Shown: positions 47,645-59,400 of the stretch, in pieces
Numbering within the stretch: position 1 is the stretch's first letter
How the letters are laid out: every line of letters starts with the position of its first letter
Source: Casuarina equisetifolia
Lineage: Eukaryota; Streptophyta; Magnoliopsida; Fagales; Casuarinaceae
DNA: 64,000 nt
Direction: 5' to 3'
Assembly (NCBI GenBank): GCA_028551475.1
Contig: CM052359.1
Location: forward strand, 12,401,583-12,465,582
The notes under the pieces: model-generated
Seen by the model: the letters and a program-made list of their open reading frames with translations, nothing else
What the model was told of the DNA's origin: nothing
Databases searched by the model: none
Translations under genes and position numbers: made by a program

Positions 47645-47806
47645 CTAAATACCAGAACCAAACCAAGATTTTCTAATCTTTTCAAGCACATTATCTACAG
47701 AAAGACTGCTTATCTCAAGCCCATCTCTTGATTGCACTTTTTCATCACTAAAATGTTCAATCCATTGTGTTGACGAACTCAGCATGTGTCTCGATGAACA
47801 ACTGGG
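47645..47806 (-). other. Possible orphan terminal exon, 53 codons
   Basis: A good acceptor (TTGGTTGCAG) opens a 53-codon frame ending in TAG at 47647-47645. Its composition is protein-like (SSSTQWIEHFSDEK...SLSVDNVLEKIRKSW). I do not recognise it and found no upstream exons, so it could be the tail of a broken gene, an alternative exon, or chance. Confidence 0.25.
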
Positions 47807-48611
47807 CTGCAACCAAATGAACTGAGTAAGCAAAATACATCTTGCACATGAAACAATAATTCTAGTAGGAGAAGAAAGGAGTAAATTCACATTGAGCTAA
47901 TATTCATTTCACTTAAATTGTTGAAATTCTCACGTCATTAAAGCATAATTTCACTGAGAGGCTCAAGAATTCCATCCAAGTAAGGTTACATCTTCAAAAC
48001 TTGATCAAGTTTCTCTCATATATTTCAAAATTGGGAAAATCCCACACAAGGGTTCTGCCTGCTGCTGCATGTTAAAATCCAATGATATGCAAGTAGTTCC
48101 TTTTACTTGGTGTTACTCAAAGCCATAACTCCGCATTGGTGAGTCCAATCAAAATGCCATCTTTCTCATTTCCACATCTCTCTTCATCTAAAAAGAGAAT
48201 GACAAAAATCTAGACTATGGGTCGACAGATGCAAAAAGAGTTTGACATGGCAAACAGAATTCCAGTAGAAAAAACGAGGCTGCATCTATCGTAATACAAA
48301 CATTGTAGCATGGAAATTGCTGATGACAATAATCTAAATCAACAAAATTGGATATATGGAGTGTTAAAATAAGTGAGAAAACTGTAAAACTAGTACCCAC
48401 ATCCGCCATATCAAATATTTTCATGAAACAAATCCAAAACAGGAGATACAAAATTAGAGAAGACTAAAGCAGGAAAAAGTGAAATTGAAGAAACGACATT
48501 AATCTTGTCCAGAGCATGTTTAGATGATGGACTTCGTAATAGCAAATTTCAACCAAGCAGCAACATGTAAAGAGGAAGAGAACTTACACTTCGAGTTTCA
48601 TGCTGTAGATA

Positions 48612-49400
48612 CTAATGATCTGAAGGCGATTGCTGTTGCTCTGGTGGCTGTGTCCACATCTGTTGAGCCACGTAGGTATTTGACTGTTGAGCATATATAG
48701 CTGGGTCCATCACGGGCTTACCCATCATCACCCCAGGAGTCCCAACCTGTGGTGCATGCTGAGGTGGCATATAGCAGTAAGGGAGAGCATCAGCATGCCC
48801 CCCACCAGGCATTGTTCCTCTTGGGATCGATGCAAGTACTTCATCTTTCAGATCCTCTCTTGGCACAATGTCAACTAAGAAATCAAAGATATCAGTCCTT
48901 GTAATAGCTGCTGCAATGTCATTCTTTTGAAGCGTCCTCCGTTTGTTCTCTTCTGTGTGATTCCAAGATCTCAAAGTCAACTCCAAGATGAACATTTCAC
49001 ATGCACGGGCAAATATTACTGGTGCCTCAGCTGATATCATTCTTACATCCTCATCAGCCTTCATGATCTTCTTGATCCTTGCCAAGGGAAGGCTATGATT
49101 CTTGAAATCAGTTACCTTCTCAATTTCTTGGTACTGATTTGCCCAAAAAGATTGAAGTTGTTGCTGGAGTTGCTGTTGCTGCTGTTGGTGGATATGCTGA
49201 TAAGCAAGTTGGTGTTGCCCAAGCTGAGCTCCGGAAGGCTGACTTGTCGATTGAATAGCCCCAGCCGATGTAACAATTGAGCCATGTGTCGGTGTCCCAG
49301 TCATTTGGTTAGCATGATATAGATTAGTGGCATATGGCATCTGAGCTCCACTACCAAGCACTCCAATGGAGGGAGCTTGATTATGCCCGTGCTGGTCCAT
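48612..49400 (-). CDS. NF-YC: Nuclear factor Y subunit C (CCAAT-binding HAP5)
   Basis: One coding exon on the minus strand gives 262 residues. NF-YC pairs with NF-YB through histone folds and, with NF-YA or CO-type proteins, acts on CCAAT promoters, for example in flowering and light responses. The start [20 protein letters not shown] is the conserved N-terminus of the NF-YC3/NF-YC9 group. A Gln-rich stretch lies at residues 72-83. The histone-fold domain spans about residues 104-180 ([25 protein letters not shown] in two parts, then [35 protein letters not shown]). The C-terminus is Pro/Gln-rich. The ATG at 49400 sits 10 bases after a 5' UTR intron acceptor (49411-49412); the longer open frame upstream is intron. 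Confidence 0.95.
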   Translation of the reverse strand: MDQHGHNQAPSIGVLGSGAQMPYATNLYHANQMTGTPTHGSIVTSAGAIQSTSQPSGAQLGQHQLAYQHIHQQQQQQLQQQLQSFWANQYQEIEKVTDFKNHSLPLARIKKIMKADEDVRMISAEAPVIFARACEMFILELTLRSWNHTEENKRRTLQKNDIAAAITRTDIFDFLVDIVPREDLKDEVLASIPRGTMPGGGHADALPYCYMPPQHAPQVGTPGVMMGKPVMDPAIYAQQSNTYVAQQMWTQPPEQQQSPSDH

Positions 49401-52040
49401 TTTGATCCAACTGAATAATATAAAACTTAGCAACTCTGCTTTTAACCCAAGTCAGAACAAGACAAAATAAGACTTAGCCACATCCTTTGCAATAATAAGT
49501 CAATATATCATATATGCTGCTCAAAATAAAATGTGAAAATCGGAGTAGCACCATTAAGAGCAGAATCAACACTATCAAGAGACCACCTCGATTTTAACTC
49601 TATGATCCCAATTTTGCATGAGAGAAAGAACAACAAAGTGTTGATCTAGGCTCAAGAAAATCATAAAAAGTCTTGCTAAACAAAGCAGAACCACCTACTT
49701 TATCAGCCAGAACCACCCAGTGGTTAAAAGGAGTCAGAAGTTTTTAGGTGTAGAGATACAAATAATGGTTTTCTCATATGTATATTACAGTAAAATGAGC
49801 AGAAACAAACAAAATGGAATTTCTTTTTCAGGTAGAAAAGCGGGTCTGGAGATAACAAACAAGTTTGATATGCATTAGTAAGGCAGGAAATTCGCCTACA
49901 AGCAGAAGTATTATAGAAATGGTGTGATTATACACCTTCCTTTCAAAGCAGATTACACTTCACTTGGAATCCATACAAGACATCCATTATCTAATTCTCA
50001 TTAAGTTTCCTTGAAGCACTTAATTATACCATTCATTTCCAGAACATTTCTTCAGAGACAGGAACCTGTAAAAGCTACATTACTGAGTTTACTCAGATGA
50101 TAAGATCAAGATTCTAATTTGGCAATCTGGAAAAGAGAAAATTTCTGCACATGTTCATTATGAAAATTAGTGAACTGAAAGACCACCACATCGAACAAAG
50201 GAGCAAGATCAATTTAAGCACATCTAGAAGCAACCACATCAGAACCATTAAGGAAAGACCATCACAATGATAATAATAAACATTGAAGCAAGATCTTACT
50301 TAAATCGTGTATCTCCCTTCCCTTGTAGTTATTTATCATTCAATGAATGAATGAAAAATGGGTCACTGACCAAATTATAATTGTTGCTTTTTTCTACATA
50401 AGCAAAACATTCAAAATTGTACTTGTTCTTTCTACTCACACCAGGGATTCCTCCTATATTCCAATAATATTTTTTTTAGTAGATGCCAGAATCATAGATA
50501 GTGAACTATACATACTAGATTAGGGACCAACCAAATTTTAGTGTATAAATTTTCAATACCAATGATTGGAACATGCAAACCATACATACCCTTTTTTTCT
50601 TGGATAAAGGAAGAGATTAGTCAGTACATAAACATACTACTCATGATATATATAAAATAGCTAGGGCACCTATTACAAATGCAGATCCCATTTTCGCACA
50701 GCAGGGTTACAAAAATCCACGCTAAGCAACTGGCCATATTGTATGTGCCTATTGCATTTAAGAACGTCCAGGTGTGACCTCATCATACTAGACTAGGGAC
50801 CTACCAAATTTTATTGTATAAATTTTCGATACCAATGATTGGAACATGCAAACTATAAATACCCTTTTTCCTTGGATAAAGGGAAGAGATTAGTCTGTAC
50901 GTATAACTCACAATATACGTAATAGCTAGGGCGCCTATTACAAACGCATATCCCAGAAATCCACGCTAAGTGATTGGCCGTATTGTATGTGCCTATTGCA
51001 TTTAAGAACATCTAGGTGCGACCTCATCAGGACTATCAAGGAATGCCAACATACAAACCCGAAGTAAAGAAAAGAAAATCATCTTAAACACAAGGACAAA
51101 TAGCAGAACAATTACTTGCTTATCACTGTGGCTAAATGGTAACCTCGAAAAAACAAGAACCCATTGGAAGCCACATGTATACATATAAGCACACAAGAAA
51201 CTTAATTGTGTCAACGTCCAAACGCAAATTAATCTGAAATTATCCATTACTCTAAATTTATGCATTTCCCTCGTACTAAATTTCTTTCTAAATTGTGTCA
51301 GACTTCTGAACGTTCTCGAAAGACTAATTTTTGCTTTTTTCAACCAACCATTTCAACATTCATTTAAGAAAGAAACAAAGGTTGACAATAAAGGTATGAT
51401 ATGCAGAATTTCCTCAAAGTTACCAACTTAAGCTGTTAAAAATTTTAAAGACCAGAGAGCAGAAACAGCCAGCTTAGTGATTAGATATAACGCCCATAAT
51501 GATCTGACTATTGGATCGAACAAAACAGGCATTTTTGCCCACAATTTCTATATGTTTTTCGAGGGCTCCCCGAAAAGAAACGCAACAAAATAAAAACTAA
51601 TTAAGACAGACATCCCGATTATTGTTAAACACATGCACAAACATGTACATATACATTTGTGCATGCATGTTCATATTAGAAAAAGGGAGACAAATCTGGT
51701 ACCTTTTTGCAGAAGGGTATTGCTCGGCGCTGCTGGACTGAGGGCCTGAAAAGAGAAAGCGAAAAGTAGTATATAAGAAAAGCTTTTCAGAGATCTGTTC
51801 TACGCCACAGGAGTTCTCCTGGGTTGAAGCTATTTTTGGAAACTCTCCGCAGGCCAAAAGATCCCAAATTTACTGGTTAATTTAGGGTTTGAGAAAAAAC
51901 AAAAAAAAACAAAAAAACAAAAACCGAACAAGCTTTGAAGTTTTCGCAATTATTAACGTCGTTTTGTAGGAACGAAGTACGAACCGAGGAGCGGAAGGAG
52001 GAAAGAAACGAAAAAGCAGAGCGTGCTTTCGATTCTGACT
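49401..52040 (-). other. 5' UTR and long 5' UTR intron of NF-YC
   Basis: The exon that carries the coding region begins at 49410. A donor at 51702-51701 (AAAAAG/GTACC) ends a leader exon that runs right to about 52035, so the leader intron is about 2.3 kb; small extra leader exons cannot be excluded. A TATAAAG box on the minus strand (52067-52061) sits at a suitable distance from this leader. A tandem duplication lies inside the intron. Confidence 0.6.
50511..51030. repeat. Tandem duplication of about 270 bp in the NF-YC leader intron
   Basis: Copies at 50511-50783 and 50784 to about 51030 share CATACTAGA, AGGGACC.ACCAAATTTTA, ACCAATGATTGGAACATGCA, CTTGGATAAAG, AATAGCTAGGGC and TTGTATGTGCCTATTGCATT in order. 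The second lacks about 25 bases. It could include regulatory sequence, but none is recognisable. Confidence 0.9.
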
Positions 52041-52069
52041 TAAATTTGACAGAACCTAAGCTTTATATT

Positions 52070-53025
52070 GCCTTTCTTCCTTACGATTTTACCCTTCCCA
52101 AAAATTAACTTTTGCCATGCGGTTTTGTCACTGTTTTGCGCTTTTTACAGTTTTAACATGGAGCTGTATGTGGGTGAGTTTGATTTGGATCTGCTCGGAT
52201 ACGTTCGGGGATGAACTTGTTTTCTGTTTTTTCTAAAGATATACATATTGCCGCCATGTGAACTTACAAAACAAGAACATTGGTAGTGCCATTTTCGTCC
52301 ACAACGGATGTCAAACTCCAGTTCATGCAGCCGCCTACACGACTGCGGGTGATTCTGTCTCGGTATCAGCCACAGAACGTTGTGGCAAGGACAACAGGAA
52401 GAGGGGGAAACTTACTTCTTGGCTTTAGGAATGGCATTAAATCTACTGAAATCTGTTGTATGCCGCTAAGAGGAAGTTGCTGTTATTGTTCATGCCGCTA
52501 TCCAGAGCACGAATATGGATTCAATAAGCACCATTTTATCTGCTGAGCTAAGAACCTCATAGTTTGATGGCATGGCTGCCCAAGAATACGAAGCTTGAAA
52601 GACAACCACAGGTATAAACTAGGACAAGTTCAAAAACAAAATGACTACTTCGAAAGTCCAACCAGTAGAAGTTCCAATATGGATGAAGCTAGAGGCCAAG
52701 AAATGAGATTTTAGATACACTTTGTGGCAAAAATATTATACTACATATGCATTTTCTCCTATTACAAGTAGATGATTCTGATATGAATCATAAAAATATT
52801 TGGCAATCAATTAAAGAATATCACTGAGTCAAACCAATATTAGTCCAAGTATAAGCTACCTATCCTCAAATATCACTGAGTCTCGTGAATGCTTTTATCC
52901 TTCACCTTGGTGTCCTAATAACTATAGTATGAACCCAATCACAGATGCCCCACAGGTAGCAGCCGCATTGCTCTCACATTGGCTGGCATTCATGAATGTA
53001 CTCCACAGGTCACCATGGCGGAAAG
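52070..53025. other. Intergenic between exchanger gene end and NF-YC promoter
   Basis: This holds the NF-YC promoter on the right-to-left strand and the exchanger's 3' UTR. An 88-codon plus-strand frame (52280-52546) is Cys-rich near its end but has no known domain. No other features are seen. Confidence 0.4.
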
Positions 53026-56024
53026 TTAACCTGAAAACTTGGCAATTACTATGCTCATGGCTGTAAAAAAAACATATAGACCAACAAGAAAGTATCCCCA
53101 GAACCTAGGCACCCGGAATCTAGACCAAGTAATCACCAGTAGAGAACCCATCAAGCTCAACAGCAGGAAGACAAATGCCATCACGATACCCACATGGAAA
53201 TGAAGTTCATAAGCATTCGGATAAACATTGGCTGTTTGTATCACCAAGGCTGTTCCAAGCCCAACAAGCATGTTAAACATTGGCCCAGCAAAGCAGCCAG
53301 CCATGGCCATTGCTGGCTGACCTGCTTTGGCAACTGCCACATCAGCAACAAGATCCCCAACTGAATTTCCCCATGCAAGTACTGTGAGCCCAAGTAGGGC
53401 CGCCGGCAATTCCAGAATTTCCCCAACTGCTGCAAGGCAGTTCAGCAGTTCTCCAGCAATAGTGGATATCCAGAACACACTCATCACAAATGCTATGAGA
53501 AGTACAGGCAATTGCACAGTTTTTGGGGCCTCCTTCTCCATGATAAAGTGGAGGACCGCAAGAGAAGAGCTTGCAAATAATACTATAGACCAGAGAGGGA
53601 AATAAGTGTGTGGAAGGAGGAAGACAATGGGATGATCAAACGGTACGAATGTGTTACAAGCATATAAAAGAAGTAGAGGGCAAAGAGCAACATTGGCTGA
53701 TGCATAGAATCTGCTCCATTCTGAAGGGGTAGTTTGTGGAATTGTGACCTTTAAAAGAAATGAGACAGGAAGCTCCCATACATTTGAGATCTGCAAATGC
53801 GAATTGCAGGGAAAATAGGGTCAAAAACGATTGAAAAGAGCCACTTACAAATGACTCATGTAGAGATAGATCAATCCAAATCTAAACAGGCAGTTCCATG
53901 GTATCTCAAAGTGAAAAGCACGGATATTAGAAAAGTTCCAAGCTTATCTTGATTCACAAAGGGAATTTTTCTTTTTCTATCTTTCATTTTTTTTCTTCTT
54001 TTTTTTTTAAAAAAAATAATAATATGAAAAGGTTGAGGGAGTTGTTAGATGATGGCAAGATGCATCAAAATAACAAAAACAAACCGATCCCTTTTCTCTT
54101 ATGACCTTCATGATACATCATCACAAAAACCATGCACACATCCAAAAGCAGGTGCATAATTCAATTTAGTAACCAAATTTATGCCAGGTCCCTGATAAGA
54201 AGAACCAATGGAATTTCAATGGCAATAAGTTGATCAAGCACGTAGAAACAATTCAGTAAATTTATGTATTTTGCAACACAAACTCCATTATTCTATCACC
54301 TTTTTCAAATAGGCATTTAGCTTTGTCGACTATAACCATACATAGAACAGAAGTTGATGATTATGAAGATTAAAAAAAATGGCAACTATATGGATGCTCA
54401 CAACTCCAAGCCTAAAGACTCAGTTCACATATATGAAAAATTCAAGAATCATTGCATCAATGTAATTGAATCAGCAGCCAGAGAATATTGATATTGTTCG
54501 ACGCAATCCAGTGCACCCTTGCTTACAACCCTATTCCTACCTCCGAACCTAATCCTCCATGCTCAACAGGAAAGTCTTCACCACAAACCTCAAACTGACC
54601 CCCTCAAGAAAATTGCTTTTAGAACTTATTTCTCACCATCCACATCAACTGTACTTTACACTAAATCCATCAAGTTTGAATTAAATACAAGACATTCATA
54701 TAAAGAATACTATAAATTCTATACTATATTTCATGCTTTGGCTCAAGGTAGTCACACATCCCTCCCGCTCAGCTTCTCCTTGTTCAAAGAACCTTCTGAA
54801 CCGGGGTATACATAAGCAAATAATACATAGCAACGAACACTGGCAGGGTTATTTTCTACGCAGTTCGCATAATTATACAAGTTCGCCATCATTTGTTTGT
54901 AATGAATGGACCTATTTAACACATGATTCCACTTTCCCAACTAGCTGTGAGTTTCCAAATACTGGGTCACTATGTAAACCTACGACTATGAATATTCAAT
55001 TTTAAATCCACACAATAGTTCACACATAAGCACGATTAATAAATTAGATAAATCCTCATAGTATCACATACTTAAACAAATTAGTAAACATAGAACAATA
55101 AATATCAATCACTTTCTGATCGTTTCAAAAGAAGAAGAAAAAGAGGGGGAAAAAAAGTTCTAGTCTCAAGCATACCAGTCTAAGATTTCGACGAAACCGA
55201 TTACTCGGCTTTACTTGCCCTGAATTTCCTGAGACCTCTCCCGTCTCGCAGTCCACTGCAACCACACCCTTCTCCACTTCACATTCCCCAACCAAAGCGA
55301 CATCAACCCTACCTTTCCTTTTCCCTCCACTCAATCCCAAGTCCATCCAAAACACGATCCCCACAAAAAACGCATAAAACCCAACAAACCCAACAGCCTG
55401 CCATAGAAAAATCTCTGCACTAAGGTACACGTAGAACAAAGAGAACGCTGCGATCAAATAAAACAAGACGTCCCTCACAAACGGCACGGGATCCACCGCA
55501 AAGGGCGCAGCGTAGATAGCGACGAAACCAACAACTAAAGCAGAGACAAACGTTCCCGCGGAAAGTATTGCACCAAAACCAGTTCGATAGTGGCCTCCGC
55601 GTAGAGCGGCAACTGATGCAAACACATCTGGGGCGCCATTGCCTAAAGCCAAGAGAGTAACAGCACCAATTGATGGAGAGAGGCTTAGTTGGTTAGCTAG
55701 TTTAGTTGTGACTACGGAGAAGTGGTCCTGTGCTGTCTTGATGAGGATGTAGAAGAAAAGTAGGATGAGGAAGGAGAGGAAAGGGATAGAGAGAAAGGGG
55801 TTTTGGCCGAAGAGGCAGGAGTAGCTGGGCAGGGCATTGGAGCAAGAAGATGAGGATGAGGATGAGGATGATGATGATGATGCTTGAGTAAGGAGGGATC
55901 TGTGGGGGATTGGGGAAAAAGAAGAGGTATTCGGTGGGGATTTGAGGAGGAAGAAGAGGAGGAAGGAAAGCAGGGAGAGAGAGAGAGCAGTGGTTCTGAG
56001 GCAGTGGGGAAGAGAGAAGGCCAT
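53026..56024 (-). CDS. Cation/calcium exchanger (CCX family)
   Basis: Two exons on the minus strand (56024-55176 and 53790-53026) give 537 residues. CCX proteins are plant NCKX-like antiporters that exchange Ca2+, K+ or Na+ across endomembranes. Both alpha-repeats are intact: GNGAPDVFASVAALRG at residues 128-143 and GNSVGDLVADVAVAKAG from 424. About a dozen hydrophobic segments are visible. They form two halves around a charged loop (about residues 236-283) that contains the intron site. The N-terminus has an uncleaved-type hydrophobic segment followed by a Ser run (about 49-60) encoded by repeated TCA/TCC-like codons. The gene resembles Arabidopsis CCX5/CAX11, but the exact orthologue among CCX1-5 is not established. 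The intron (53791-55175) shows no features beyond T/A runs. Confidence 0.93.
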
Positions 56025-56456
56025 GCCATGTGTGATTCACACAGGGCCTTCCTTTGAGTCTCTAAATCTCTACGCTCTGTGGGTTGTCGGAGTTATGACA
56101 AATTGCTAGCATTCCAAATGCAGAGAAAAGGATGCTTCTCGGATGCAACATTGGGAGTATTTTTTTTTTTTTTTAATTCATTCAAAACCAAAAGCTTCCA
56201 CTCTCTTCTAATTTTGGCTAATTGATATCCACCCTCATAGTTCTATAATAACCAAGCACCGCAGGTGATTTATTAAGAGAAACCATCAAACATGTCACGT
56301 CCGATCTATTCTCTAATTTAACAAGGGAATCGGGTGGAGAGGAAAAAAAAAAAAAAAGGGTTTTAAAACTAATAGTGATCTTATTTACATGGAAAAAAAA
56401 AAAAAAAAACTTCGAATGTGTACCAAAATTGATACAGTATCAACGACAAATCGATG
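56025..56456. other. Exchanger promoter region and 3' flank of the Myb/SANT-like gene
   Basis: A short same-strand gap. It has three A or T runs (about 56160-56175, 56343-56358 and 56393-56409) and no motif I can name. Confidence 0.4.
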
Positions 56457-59400
56457 CTACCATTGAAGCTTTTTAAGTAACCATTTCCTACGTGCTGTGA
56501 CATCCATGGCCACAAACATCTTGGCCTTTCTCTCATCTTCTAAAAGTTCACATGCTTCCAAAAAGAGTTCATCATCCATGTCAGGAACAGTTTGAAGTGC
56601 TGAAACAATACGCTCTATTGAGCTGTAATCTTTTTCCTCTTCACTGCCCACAAATGCTTTGACTTCACGTGGCTTATCCTCGACTGCTCCTTGCATCTCC
56701 TCGATGGTTCTTTGAGCTTTTCGAGTCAATGCTGAGGTTGACAAAGTTGCGGACTTTCGCTTTTTCCTCTGATGAGACATCTCGAGATCCCTAGCTGTAG
56801 ATTGCATATACCCGAAGGTACCATCAATCCCCATTCCACAGGAATTATTATCGACTTCCATTTTTATGTTCAAACAACTTGACCTACCATTCTTACTTTC
56901 GTTACCAAAAATCAGGCACAAATCACAATAACCATCTAAGGTCCTCTCTCTGTATGCAACTGCCTCGGGATGCTCCTGCAAAAAATCATTTTTAAGTGAA
57001 ACCCAGATTATCCAGTTCCATGTTCAGGAATCAGTACGATGATGCTCACACCCCACGTTACCTCTATCACCAAAGTTTACTTAATAAAGATAATATCAGT
57101 TTCCCCAAGTTTACTTACTAAAGATAATACCAAGATCATGTTCTCTCCACGCGGGGGAGTGTCTACCGTACCGTATAGTGATCATTAGTGATAACCAGAG
57201 AAAATGAAAGGGAACACCCTTTATCCTAGAAACAATAACAATGAATAAAGAATTGCACCTTGATATAAGCTTCCCAAACTTCTTCATCAGCCGTCACCAT
57301 TTGGTAAATTTCATCCCAAGCAAAGCCATTCTGATCAAGGAGATCCATAACATCTGTATACACTTTCATCAAGCTCAAATATCGATGTTGCAACACATCT
57401 TTGTCAAAGTTAAGACCAAACTTTTTATTGAATGATGCAATCATCCAACACCAAGCTTGCTCATTGTATGTATGACCAATCTTATTCCCTCGGTGCAACT
57501 GCTCCAACATAACGTCAATAAAATACTGATCCATTTGCTTTGTCCAGTTAATCCTCAGAGGATCACTGTTAACAGGGAACTGGTCATCCTCTTCACCTGC
57601 AACTTCGAAATAACTTCCGCTACATGAGAGAGTTTTATTTCTGCAGCAATATCATAACAAAGCAAAAATGAAATAGGTTGCCCTAACCTAATTTAAATGT
57701 ATAGATTTCATTCCTTCTGTAATGACACTTTCAGAAGAAAATGCAGTGAGTAATACTTACTACATTAACCACTGTGGCAAATGGAAAAATTATCACACCT
57801 TTAATCTAACATGCTAGTGCAGCTTTTGCTGGCCTTTCTATAATTAAGCACGTAGCCTAAATTCATGGGGATGTCCTAAATTGTCATGCCAATCTTGTCT
57901 ACCTATAGTCAGTTGAGAGACCCACCAATATTGACTCCCAGCTTATATTCTTCGGCATCCATGGTGTGACTTCTGTAATTTTGCCTTTTGCCAAAGTTTT
58001 CATTTCCATATATCAGAAACAAATCATTGAAATTTGGGAGAGTTCTGTTGCGGTACGTTTGTGCATCAGGGTGTTCCTGCAAAAACAATCTATCAGCTGA
58101 CAGGAACAATAAGAATTTTTATGAGATGCACTTCAAAAGATATCAGCACCTTAACATAAGCGTCCCAGAGATCATCTTCAGCAGTTATTATCTGCTGCAT
58201 TTCATCCCAAGCAAATCCACTCTGGTCAAGCAGGGTTTTCATATCTTTGAATCGCTTCCTCAAATTCATAAAACGACTTTTCAGGACATCTTTGCCGTGC
58301 TGAGTCCCAAATTCTGCACTAAACTTTGCAACCAAATCACTCCAGGCTAGTTCGTCCATTTTATTATTAACAAGACTTCCATTGCGAACTTGTTCCAACA
58401 TTAGATCAATAAAATATCGGTCCATCAACGGCATCCAATCAGCTCCCCTCTGATTGCTATTGCAAAGTCTGGAGCCTTCAAAAAATTCTAAAACAGTTTA
58501 AAAATTGGGAAAAGAAATCTCTATTTAATCATGAGAAAAGAGAATAATAAAAAAATAATTTTTGATTTATTTTTATTTTATTTAATTTAACTGTAATGAC
58601 TTTTTATTAGCTTATTTTTTACCTTGGCCTAAACGCAAGTGAGCTTCAAGGAAGGATTTAAAGACAGGTATCCTGGCAAATTGTTATTGTATTCAATGTA
58701 AAGTATCATATGTACATTTATGCCTAAAACTAATTGCTCATCGGCTGCAATCCAATATTGAAAGTCAAAGAAGAAACAAATGCTGCTGATTGCATGCAAG
58801 CATGTCAAAAATTGTCTCACCAACAGTCCTAAAATTAATGTACCAAACCTGCTTTGTTACACCATCCATCAGACGTTGAATTTCCATAAATCAAGCACAA
58901 ATCATTGTAATTTGGCTTTGACTTCGCTCTGTATGATTCTGCACTGGGGTTTTCCTAAATATATAGCCGTGTCAGCCACTCAAAATTGAAATTTACATAG
59001 ACTAAGATAAGTTGATAATGCACCTTTAGATAAGCATCCCAAATATCATCAAAAGCTGTGACCATTTGCCGTGTTTCATCCCAGGAAAACCCTTCATGAT
59101 CAAGAAGATTTTTCATATCATAGTACTGCTTTTCCAAACTTCTGTAATGAGTCTTTAGAAAATCTTTGTCATGTTCTACGGCAACTCTTTCCCTGATCAA
59201 CATGAGCATATCTATGCATGATTGCTTATTGACAATGAAATTAATCTTCTTCCCTTTCCGTACTTCCTCTAGCATAACATTAATGAGATAACGGTCCATT
59301 GAGGGTGTCCAATCTGTTTTTGAGCAACCACTGTTTTCAGCACCATGGATGTCCTCTCCTATCACAAATCAGAGATTTGAAAATTAATGCAAAAAAGAAA

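Noticed and set aside
55702-56040. Second and third frames of 105-112 codons over the exchanger's first exon
   Set aside because: Shadow frames: the exchanger frame carries the alpha-repeat motifs and joins the second exon in phase.
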